DNA of 64,000 bases from JAHEGP01 sp963751595 (GTDB taxonomy: Bacteria; Pseudomonadota; Gammaproteobacteria; Pseudomonadales; JAHEGP01). The position numbers and the translations under genes were made by a program. This document shows, piece by piece, positions 34,810-42,338 of this stretch (its first letter is position 1; each line of letters opens with the position of its first letter). The notes beneath the pieces are model-generated. The model saw only the letters and a list, made by a program, of their open reading frames with translations. It did no database searches and was not told where the DNA came from. Location of the stretch: positions 72,595-136,594 of the forward strand of contig CAVVVC010000009.1 in the NCBI GenBank assembly GCA_963751595.1. The letters are read 5' to 3'.

Positions 34810-35809
34810 TCATAATAACGGAGTAAATGCATTAAAGATCCAGCCTATCAATGTAAAAGCGACCAGCAGCATCACGAAAACAGTGGCCAGCAAGCGCCAC
34901 TGCATCACCTGCTTAAGCAGAATGAACTCGGGAAAACTCGCGGCCACCGTGCTCATACAGAAGGCCAGGGTGGTGCCGACGGGAAGTCCGTTCACAATCA
35001 AGCTTTCCATTACCGGGATAACACCCGTGGCATTGGAGTAAAGGGGAATGCCTAAAAGCACGGCCGCGGGTACTGACCACCACTGGCCATCGCCCAAGTG
35101 TGATTCTATCCAGCCGTCCGGAACAAAACCGTGCAGTGCCGCGCCCAGGCCCACCCCAACAATCACCCACTTCCAGACGCGGCCAAAAATTTCAAGAGTT
35201 TCTTCCTTGGCAAACTGATGCCGATCAGACAGCGACAAGCGCTGAGGCTTCTGATTGAGCCGGGCTTTGCGGGCTGCGTTGACTTTGTGCTTGCTGAAGG
35301 GCTGTTGCCGCAAAGGATTTTAACCACCGTTCGGCTTTGATGGCGTCGAGGAAAGCCCCACCCAGGATGCCCACAGCCATACCCACTGCGACATACAGCA
35401 CGGTGAATTTCCACCCCAGCAAGCTCAACAGCAAAAGCACCGCTACTTCGTTAATCAAGGGAGACGTCAGCAGGAACGCCATCGTAATTCCCACTGGAAT
35501 ACCGGCAGAGGTAAATCCCAAAAATACTGGAATGCTGGAGCAGGAGCAAAAAGGGGTGATTGACCCAAAACCCGCGCCCATGGCGTAGCCCAACCCCCTG
35601 CGCTTCCCTGCGAGGAAGTCACGTACCTTTTCGACATTTAATGATGCCCGTAACAGGGCGATCAGATAGATCATCATTAATAGCAAGGCAAAAATCTTGC
35701 TGACGTCTTCGATAAAGAAATGGATGGCGTCCGCGAGCCTGGTTTCTTCAGCCAAGCCAAGGATCTGATAGGTGATCCAGTCTGCGAACAGAGTAAAGAC
35801 GGCGAACAT
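34810..35809 (-). pseudogene. YraQ/DUF318-type permease split by a frameshift
   Basis: The first part starts at the ATG at 35809 (GGAGAG upstream) with FTLFADWITYQILGL, and contains the conserved TPFCSCSSIPVFLGFTSAGIPVG and LTSPLINEVAVLLLLSLLG. In this frame it runs out into a low-complexity tail after ERWLKSFAA and stops at 35225. The second part, from about 35313 in another frame, continues with the family's GRVWKWVIVGVGLGAALHG, IPLYSNATGVIPVMESLI and FCMSTVAASFPEFILLKQVMQWR to 34810. Together they make one permease of the usual length. The shift lies near 35305-35316. It is either an inactivating mutation or a sequence error; two overlapping genes are less likely because the second half lacks a ribosome site and begins mid-domain. 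Confidence 0.8.
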
Positions 35810-36063
35810 CAGGCCTCTCCAAACCGGTGCCGGCCAGAAATTGCCGCAGACACTAGCGATAACATGACGGACACTTGCCACCTGCACGTCCACCCCAGTG
35901 GCCGCGGGCGAGCTGAAATCACGCCTGGCAGAGTGCACTCCCTGGCAAAGCTAAACGTGCGGCGAGCTATCAGGGTTGGCGCTGAGATTGCGAGCTTCAT
36001 GTGGGTTCTCCCCAGCAAATCAGACCTATTATTCGGAGAGGTCCAGCCTATTCATGCATTATC

Positions 36064-36091
36064 ACATATATATGGAAATACGTATATATGT
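36064..36091 (-). promoter_or_regulatory. large AT dyad, possible operator for the permease genes
   Basis: ACATATATA at 36064-36072 and TATATATGT at 36083-36091 are a perfect 9-bp inverted repeat around the spacer TGGAAATACG. It lies about 250 bases upstream of the permease start in an otherwise GC-rich region. YraQ-type permease operons are often run by ArsR-family repressors that bind such dyads, but no regulator gene is in sight, so this is a guess from position and symmetry. Confidence 0.4.
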
Positions 36092-36096
36092 ATGCT

Positions 36097-36285
36097 CCCT
36101 AAGGGGAATGGCACTTAGTTAAGGAGCAATGCATAGGATTTTCAAAGCGCCGCTCCGGGCATCTACCCCGTCAGGACACGCCGTAAACCCGTCCCTGGGG
36201 GCTCTGCGCCGACATCCCTGTCGGCGAAGGTCCTGCCGAGGTAGACACCCGAATCGGCTTAAGTAAGTGCCATTCTCCCTAAGGG
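36097..36285. mobile_element. candidate 189-bp miniature inverted-repeat element
   Basis: The left end CCCTAAGGGGAATGGCACTTAGTTAAG (27 bases, described in two parts) is matched by the inverted right end at 36258-36285, which read backwards gives CCCTTAGGGAGAATGGCACTTACTTAAG. Twenty-four or so positions agree. The string CTAAG occurs at both edges and may be a target duplication. The inside is GC-rich with a hairpin (GCCGACATCCCTGTCGGC) and no open frame worth naming. No transposase is nearby. The family is not identified. Confidence 0.55.
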
Positions 36286-36776
36286 TTGAAGGTGGCGATT
36301 CAGCTTGCAGCAAAGCCAGGGGCTTGAACCTGCAATGCGATCAGCAGCCACATTCCTTGCCGTGCTCTTTAGCAGAGCATTGAACAGGGGTGTGGCGTTA
36401 AGCGGCCCGGAGGCCAGTCATTGCTGCTACACAGTCGCCCGCGATCACCTTTGGTGAAATATCCAGGCTAAAGCCGATTGGCTGCCATCGCGGCCGATGC
36501 CGGGCAGACAGAATTGTCACACCAGTGAAACATTGGGCCCGTATTGTGCGGGGGTTTTGTGTGCGGCTAAAACACAAGGGCAGCATTGGCTGAGGCCGGC
36601 GATTCGGCTTCTTTAACCTAGCCAGGGGCTCAGTTGATGATGGTTGGCTGAAATTGGGGGTGGCATCTCGATCTTTATTGATGCAGCTCGAATTTTTCAA
36701 CAGAAATAAGCCGTATACTGGCACTCGATATACCTATCGCCCTGTTTGTTATTTGATTATAAGACTGGAGAAACGC
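36286..36776. other. non-coding stretch upstream of the DUF47-pit operon, with a possible coding scrap
   Basis: No convincing gene. On the minus strand near 36350-36390 a frame reads QCSAKEHGKECGC before a stop, a Cys/Lys-rich tail of the kind seen at the ends of metal-handling proteins, but a stop codon lies a few codons upstream and nothing recognisable precedes it. It may be debris of a regulator or metal protein related to the neighbouring permease. The right end should hold the promoter for the DUF47 gene (AT-rich, 36690-36770). Confidence 0.35.
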
Positions 36777-37457
36777 ATGCGATCAACCAACCCGATTGCT
36801 TCTCTGCTGGGAAGCTCACCGTTTAAACCCATGCAAGCGCATATGCGAATTGTTACCGAGTGTGTTAGCCACGTGCCGGCACTGTTCGATGCGCTGATTG
36901 ATGGTAACCAGGACGAGGTGGTCAAGGTTAAAGACTTGATCTTTGCCAAGGAGCAGGAAGCCGATGACCTCGAAAACGACCTCCGCTCGAAGCTGCCCAA
37001 GAGCCTGTTTATGCCCGTCGATCGACGTGACCTGCTTGAGTTGCTCGACATGCAGGACTACATCGCCGACACCGCGCAGGACATCGCCGGATTGATGGTG
37101 GAGCGCGATATGACCGTTCCCGAGGGGATGGCGGAGCCATTGCGGGTGCTGGTTGCGCGCTGTGTCGATACCTGCAAACTCGCTACCGGCGTCATCGAGC
37201 AATTGGACGAACTGCTGGAAATGGGCTTTCGCGGCCGCGAGGCCAGCAAGGTCGATGAAATGGTCAAAGAGCTTAGTGACATCGAAGACGAAACCGATGT
37301 GATGGGTATGGCGCTGGCACGCGCCCTGTTCGCCCAGGAAGAAAAGCTGAGTCCGGTATCGGTCATGTTCTGGTACCAGATGATTCAGTGGATTGGGGAT
37401 CTGGCGGATTACGCCGAGAAAGTTGGAGATCGCATGCGTTTGTTGATTGCCCGATAA
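36777..37457 (+). CDS. DUF47/TIGR00153 family phosphate transport accessory protein
   Basis: A 226-residue soluble alpha-helical protein related to PhoU, starting at the ATG at 36777 with CTGGAGAAACGC upstream. Typical segments are NPIASLLGSSPFKPMQAHM, IFAKEQEADDLENDLRSKLPKSLFMPVDRRDLLELL and IEDETDVMGMALARALF. The E-A-D-x-L and D-R-D-L motifs could bind metal as in PhoU. Genes of this family are nearly always just before pit, as here (93 bases), and probably modulate the transporter. Confidence 0.92.
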   Translation: MRSTNPIASLLGSSPFKPMQAHMRIVTECVSHVPALFDALIDGNQDEVVKVKDLIFAKEQEADDLENDLRSKLPKSLFMPVDRRDLLELLDMQDYIADTAQDIAGLMVERDMTVPEGMAEPLRVLVARCVDTCKLATGVIEQLDELLEMGFRGREASKVDEMVKELSDIEDETDVMGMALARALFAQEEKLSPVSVMFWYQMIQWIGDLADYAEKVGDRMRLLIAR

Positions 37458-37550
37458 GGGAAATCCTCAAAACCAGGCTATCCGCACACTATTTGTTTCG
37501 GGGCCAGGGGTAATCGCCTCAGCCGCCAGAATCATAATAAGGAGTCTTTT

Positions 37551-38816
37551 ATGGAAATCATCGCTCAATACGGCACCGTTTTTCTGGTGCTGGCCGTTAT
37601 CTTCGGCTTTTACATGGCCTGGGGCATTGGCGCCAACGACGTCGCCAACGCCATGGGCATGCCGGTTGGTTCCGGTGCCATCACCGTTAAACAGGCGATC
37701 ATCATCGCCGCGGTCTTCGAGTTTGCCGGCGCCTTTATCGCTGGCGGACAGGTGACCCAAACCATTCGCAAGGGCATTATCGACACCCAGTCCCTTGCCG
37801 GCTCGCCGGAGCTGATCGTCTACGGGATGCTGGCGGCTCTGCTGGCGGCGGCCATCTGGCTGATGATTGCCACCACGCGGGGCTGGCCGGTGTCTACCAC
37901 CCATACTATCGTTGGGGCCATCGTCGGCTTTGGCGTTGCGGGTGTTGGCGTCGACGTGGTCCACTGGGGAAAGATTGGTTCCATCGTCGCCAGTTGGCTG
38001 GTATCACCGCTCATCGGTGGCAGTATCTCGTTGCTACTGATGATCAGCATTCGAAAGCTGATCCTGGATACCGATAACCCCTTCGAGAATGCGAAACGCT
38101 GGGGGCCGGTCTACGTGTTCCTGGTGGGCTGGATCGTGGGCCTGGTAACCCTGTTCAAGGGCCTCAAGCACCTCAAGCTGGAGCTTACGGGCCCCCAGAG
38201 CCTGATTGCGGCCACCGTGATCGGCATCATCCTGGCACTGATCGGCAGGGCCATGATCAACAAGGTCAAGGTCGACCCCAACGCTGACCGCGAGTATCAC
38301 TTCGCCAGCGTCGAGAAGGTGTTCGTACCGCTGATGGTCTTTACCGCGGCAGCCATGGCATTTGCCCACGGCTCCAACGATGTCGCCAACGCGATTGGCC
38401 CCCTTGCGGCCGTGGTCTCCACAGTACAAAGCGGTGGTGAAGTCGGACAAAAAGCCGCTCTGCCCCTGTGGATCCTTTTCCTCGGCGGTGGTGGTATCGT
38501 GGTTGGCCTGGCCACCATGGGATACCGGGTCATGGAGACTATCGGCACCAAGATTACCGAGCTGACACCCACCCGGGGTTACTGTGCCACCCTGGCGGCG
38601 GCGACAACGGTAGTACTGGCGTCAAAGACTGGCCTCCCGGTGTCTACTACCCAGATTGCGGTGGGCGCGGTAATGGGGGTCGGCCTGGCGCGTGGGGTCG
38701 GCGCCATCGACCTTCGGGTCATCGGTGGAATCGTGCTGTCCTGGTTTATCACCTTGCCAGCAGGTGGCATACTGGCGGCACTGTTGTTCTTCCTGTTTAA
38801 AGGCATATTCAGCTAG
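37551..38816 (+). CDS. pit: inorganic phosphate transporter, PiT family
   Basis: A 421-residue membrane protein with the duplicated PiT signatures: GANDVANAMGMPVGSGAI and WPVSTTHTIVGAIVGFG in the first half, GSNDVANAIGPLAAV and GLPVSTTQIAVGAVMGVGLARG in the second. About ten to twelve helices. It imports phosphate, probably as a metal-phosphate complex driven by ions. AAGGAG precedes the ATG. The DUF47 gene upstream is its usual partner; the P-loop gene downstream starts only 11 bases after the stop, so a longer operon is likely. Confidence 0.95.
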   Translation: MEIIAQYGTVFLVLAVIFGFYMAWGIGANDVANAMGMPVGSGAITVKQAIIIAAVFEFAGAFIAGGQVTQTIRKGIIDTQSLAGSPELIVYGMLAALLAAAIWLMIATTRGWPVSTTHTIVGAIVGFGVAGVGVDVVHWGKIGSIVASWLVSPLIGGSISLLLMISIRKLILDTDNPFENAKRWGPVYVFLVGWIVGLVTLFKGLKHLKLELTGPQSLIAATVIGIILALIGRAMINKVKVDPNADREYHFASVEKVFVPLMVFTAAAMAFAHGSNDVANAIGPLAAVVSTVQSGGEVGQKAALPLWILFLGGGGIVVGLATMGYRVMETIGTKITELTPTRGYCATLAAATTVVLASKTGLPVSTTQIAVGAVMGVGLARGVGAIDLRVIGGIVLSWFITLPAGGILAALLFFLFKGIFS

Positions 38817-38827
38817 CGGTCAGTCTT

Positions 38828-39517
38828 ATGGTGGAGTCGGGTTACGTGCACACAGGTTATGACCGCAACTTTGTGCTGCGAACCCGGCCGGTGGCTGAAT
38901 TGCATTACGAGCGGGGTGTCTCGATTCCAGCGGGCGTCAATTATCGCCAGCTGCTGATCACAGGGCCCCCAGGCGCCGGTAAAAGCACCATGATTCGCAA
39001 GTTGCGAGGCTGGCCGGAGGAGGGTTATGTCGATCTTTCCCTCGATAAGTGGTGGAAGTCCAGGGCGCTTAGCCTGCGTCCGCGGGAGATACACCTGGGC
39101 TTCCCCTGCCGGGGGTATCGCGACGCGCTTGCCGTTTTTGATGAGCAGTGGATAAAATCCCTGACGCCGCCAGAACTGGATTTGGCCAGGGTGCGTATTC
39201 CACCGGTGAAACGTCGTTTTTATGCCGTTGATTGGTACAAGCGCTACGTCTTCGAGTTCCTGATTCCCGGTCCCGATGTCTTGTACGCACAAAGGCGTCG
39301 ACGCCAGCAGGAGTTCGGCACCCACCACGTCGATGAGGGTGTCAGCCAGGAGCGTGTGGAAAGCCAGCTCATGATTTACCAGATGGCGGCCCACCACCTG
39401 TGTTGCAGCGGCTTGAGAACGTACATACGCGAGGGGACCGACAGTGACCCGCTAGAAATTGTCCTGGGCGAGAGTGATTATGCTGCCACCGCTACTGGCG
39501 CGCCACAAGCTACTTAA
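38828..39517 (+). CDS. P-loop protein of unknown function, upstream of a PPP-type phosphatase
   Basis: A 229-residue protein with a clear Walker A, LLITGPPGAGKSTMIRKL (residues about 41-58), followed by VDLSLDKWW, where the Asp could serve as in small-molecule and nucleotide kinases. After about residue 130 it is rich in Arg/Tyr/Phe (RVRIPPVKRRFYAVDWYKRYVFEFLIPG). There is no Walker B or ABC signature that I recognise, so a kinase-like role is only a possibility. It overlaps the start of the phosphatase gene by 38 bases in another frame, implying coupled expression. Confidence 0.7.
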   Translation: MVESGYVHTGYDRNFVLRTRPVAELHYERGVSIPAGVNYRQLLITGPPGAGKSTMIRKLRGWPEEGYVDLSLDKWWKSRALSLRPREIHLGFPCRGYRDALAVFDEQWIKSLTPPELDLARVRIPPVKRRFYAVDWYKRYVFEFLIPGPDVLYAQRRRRQQEFGTHHVDEGVSQERVESQLMIYQMAAHHLCCSGLRTYIREGTDSDPLEIVLGESDYAATATGAPQAT

Positions 39518-40991
39518 GCGACTGAGAGACGCTTTTCCGGGTTTAGACCCCTGCGATGAAGTGGATCTCAAGGAGGCTTATCGGCTGGGCGAAAAGACAG
39601 TCAAAGCCCACATCAAGGATTATCCCTTTGAAATCAGCCTGGCTCCTGATAACAAGATTTTGCATTTGTATCCCGAACAACTGATCGACGGCAGCGATAA
39701 CGAAATCTCGACCCAATCTTACCTGCTGTTTGACCCCGAAACATTTTACTCCAAGCTGAGCGGCTTCTATCGGCTCAGGGACGGCGACACCATCACCCTG
39801 GGCGGTGATGACCCCGGGCAGCGCGCCATTTTGGGGCTTTCCCCGGACTTGCCCCCCCGTAAACTCAGTATCAGTAACGAAGAGGGCTGGCTGCGGTTCA
39901 AGAGCCATGTCAGCAGCCCGGGCTCTACCATCGCGCCATTGCTCAAGGATAAGAAAGCCCGGAGTCTGGTGGAGTGGCGACTGGCCAAACTGGACAGCTT
40001 GAAGTCGATATTTGGCGAAACCATCGCCCTGTTGCCGGCAGATCAGGCACTGGAGCAATTGCAACAGGTCAATGCGGTGCTGGAAAACGAGCCCTACCGC
40101 GCCACTGACGATGCTGGTCGTCCGGGGGGCGTAATTGCCCTGCCTGACGAATACAGTGCGATCACGGTCGGGGACCTCCACGCCAAGCCGGACAACCTGC
40201 TGGTGGTGCTGACCCAGAACAACTTCCTGGCGGCGCTGGAGAACGGCACTGCTTGCCTGGTAATCATCGGCGATGCGGTACACCCGGAGGGTGATGCCGT
40301 ACTGGACGAGATGGAAAGCTCGATGTTGATCATGGATCTGATCCTGGCCCTGAAACTGCGTTTTCCCCGGCAGGTGTTCTATCTGCGGGGCAATCACGAC
40401 AGTTTTTCCGAGGAAATCGCCAAGCACGGGGTGCCCCAGGGGCTGGTCTGGGCGAAAGCCCTGCAGGGCCAGCGGGGCAAAGCCTATTTGAAGGAGATGG
40501 AGCGCTTCTACGGTCTGTTACCCCTTGTCGCCTACTCACGGCACTTTGCTACCTGCCACGCAGCGCCCCCGGTATCCGAAACCAGCCTGCATGAAATGAT
40601 CAACATCAAAAGCTATCCCCGGCTCTACACGGAGCTTGCGAATAATCGAATGAAAAGCGCCAGCCGACCGGGGGGCTACGGCAAGCGTGATGTAAAACGG
40701 TTTCGCCGCTGCCTGGGTCTCGCCAAACATACGCCAGTGATCGTTGGCCACACCCCCCAGGATTCTGTAGACACGCTGTGGGAGCACGTGGGTGACATCA
40801 AGGAGCACTATATCGTGTACTCCAGTGATTCCCACTGGGTGGGGTTGATGGCCCAAGTAGGTGACACACTCTACCCGTTCCGCTACCCGGTGGAGCCGAT
40901 TGTTGCGCTGCTCAATTCGCGCAAACCGCGTTGGCGCAGCAAGCCGCACAGCAAAGCCAGTATGCTTGTGCGGCGACGTTGGCCGGGCTGA
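39480..40991 (+). CDS. PPP-family metallophosphatase with degenerate FHA-like N-terminal domain
   Basis: A 503-residue protein from the ATG at 39480. Residues about 75-150 resemble an FHA domain (YRLRDGDTITLGGD..., RKLSISNEEGWLRFKSHVSSPGS), though the phosphothreonine-binding Arg and Ser are not clearly kept. The catalytic domain starts near 225 with the metal-binding motifs VGDLHAKPDNL (GDxH), LVIIGDAVHPEG (GD, with V for the usual R and H for G-x-x), FYLRGNHDSFSEE (GNHD), a His in FATCHAAPP and IVGHTPQDS. These are PPP serine/threonine phosphatase motifs. Partner substrates are unknown; the overlapping P-loop gene upstream is the best candidate. Confidence 0.8.
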   Translation: MLPPLLARHKLLKRLRDAFPGLDPCDEVDLKEAYRLGEKTVKAHIKDYPFEISLAPDNKILHLYPEQLIDGSDNEISTQSYLLFDPETFYSKLSGFYRLRDGDTITLGGDDPGQRAILGLSPDLPPRKLSISNEEGWLRFKSHVSSPGSTIAPLLKDKKARSLVEWRLAKLDSLKSIFGETIALLPADQALEQLQQVNAVLENEPYRATDDAGRPGGVIALPDEYSAITVGDLHAKPDNLLVVLTQNNFLAALENGTACLVIIGDAVHPEGDAVLDEMESSMLIMDLILALKLRFPRQVFYLRGNHDSFSEEIAKHGVPQGLVWAKALQGQRGKAYLKEMERFYGLLPLVAYSRHFATCHAAPPVSETSLHEMINIKSYPRLYTELANNRMKSASRPGGYGKRDVKRFRRCLGLAKHTPVIVGHTPQDSVDTLWEHVGDIKEHYIVYSSDSHWVGLMAQVGDTLYPFRYPVEPIVALLNSRKPRWRSKPHSKASMLVRRRWPG

Positions 40992-41055
40992 GTCCTGGCC
41001 CAGAGTATCGCAGGATCTACCCTGACGCATTTTCGATGGCAATGGAGTACAGCGA

Positions 41056-41589
41056 GTGACCGGCAAGACAGAACCCATCGTGCCCGCCGCAGAGGGGACG
41101 TTCCGTATCAGTGAGGCGGTAATCCGCAAAAGGAACCTGAGCACTGCCTGGGGTATCGTATTCGGGGTTGCGCTGTGTGTAATAACCCTGCGCGGCCATG
41201 CTGTCGACAGCAATCGATACAACGATACCTTACTGGTATCGGTTGTAGGTTTCGTCATTCTTTTTTGCCTGTTTAATCTGGTTGGCCATCTGCGCTATGT
41301 GCGCAACAGTCGCAAGCACCATCTGCAGCTAGGGGAAGATCGTATCACCTTCGTCACTGGCAGCGACCAGAGCGAACTGTTACTGAGTGAGGTGGCGTTC
41401 GCCGAGCGGCAGAATCGCCGGCGGGAGGGGCCCTCCGTGATGATGCGACTTAAAAACAAACGGATAGTGCGCCTGGCTGGCTATGAGCGCCAGGAGGATT
41501 TGATCGCACTGGTAATGGAGGGTATTGCCCGCAGTCGGACGCACGCGGGTGATCCGCCCGCGACGGTGGTGACTTCTCCACGGGAGTAA
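41056..41589 (+). CDS. small membrane protein with two helices and a PH-like cytoplasmic domain
   Basis: A 177-residue protein starting with GTG at 41056 (GGAG 12 bases upstream). Two hydrophobic helices (about 31-47 and 59-77) are separated by a short polar loop, and the C-terminal part (about 90-160) is a run of predicted beta strands and a helix (HHLQLGEDRITFVTG, SVMMRLKNKRIVRLAGYERQEDLIALV) like bacterial PH domains. It is 65 bases after the phosphatase and in the same direction. Family not recognised; fold call is tentative. Confidence 0.55.
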   Translation: MTGKTEPIVPAAEGTFRISEAVIRKRNLSTAWGIVFGVALCVITLRGHAVDSNRYNDTLLVSVVGFVILFCLFNLVGHLRYVRNSRKHHLQLGEDRITFVTGSDQSELLLSEVAFAERQNRRREGPSVMMRLKNKRIVRLAGYERQEDLIALVMEGIARSRTHAGDPPATVVTSPRE

Positions 41590-41596
41590 TCGTGTC

Positions 41597-42043
41597 ATGT
41601 CGCAACTCGTAACCCTGGCGCATCGGGTCTCCAGTATCCACGCCCGCTACTCGAAGATTCACGATGCCACACTCGGGATGACAGGATTCACATGGCGAAT
41701 CAAGTCCCGCGCCAATGGTGATGCCCAGTATGCCGGCTTCGCGGCCCAGCTTAAGGAAATGCAAACTGAGCTTGGCAGCATCGAGGTAACGCTCGGTAGT
41801 GGCCCGCCGGAACCCAACACCTCCTACAGTCGCAAGTTTGTGGTGGTTTTAAGGGAGTATGTCCAGGCCCTTTCCCACTCGATTCAGTGCCTGAGCGAGA
41901 TCTGCGGGCACCGTAATCGGGCGGACATCGCTCAGGGCTCTGCCGGGCCCGAGTCGAGGGCGGAGCTCACCCGCTATGATCAGGCAATACAGGTGCACAA
42001 GCGGCTGGGAGTGAAACTGACCCGAATGGTAACGCGTTTGTGA
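41597..42043 (+). CDS. hypothetical protein
   Basis: A 148-residue soluble, mostly helical protein starting 8 bases after the previous gene's stop, so probably co-transcribed. It contains no signal peptide or membrane segment. Charged helices such as FAAQLKEMQTELGSIEVTLGS and LREYVQALSHSIQCLSEICGH stand out. I do not recognise a family. A start a few codons inside is possible, as no strong ribosome site is seen. Confidence 0.55.
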   Translation: MSQLVTLAHRVSSIHARYSKIHDATLGMTGFTWRIKSRANGDAQYAGFAAQLKEMQTELGSIEVTLGSGPPEPNTSYSRKFVVVLREYVQALSHSIQCLSEICGHRNRADIAQGSAGPESRAELTRYDQAIQVHKRLGVKLTRMVTRL

Positions 42044-42338
42044 GCGAGTGCCCGGGGCAATAACAATCCGGGTAGCGCGCCGTCAATTCTGCTGGATTTT
42101 CGCAACCGCATTGGGTAAGGCACAAAGCTGGGGCTGCCTGCCGGCAGACCCAGGGTCACACCCCTGTCACATAGTTGCGCTTAGATTCTGGTGATATAGC
42201 GCATCGGTCCATCGCACGTTCGATCAAGCAGCCGGATGCCTGGCTCTTGCCGGACATCGGCACTCGGCCCCAAAAGGAGGGCCGGCTTGAAGGGATTCGT
42301 TCAGGAACCACGCTCGGGTTGGCTCGCGGGGAAGGGAA

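Noticed and set aside
34810..35938. Two separate overlapping permease genes
   Set aside because: Each half lacks part of the conserved fold and together they make exactly one family member; a frameshift is simpler.
36398..36724. 108-codon minus-strand frame before the DUF47 gene
   Set aside because: No recognisable domain or ribosome site, and it covers the likely promoter of the DUF47-pit genes.
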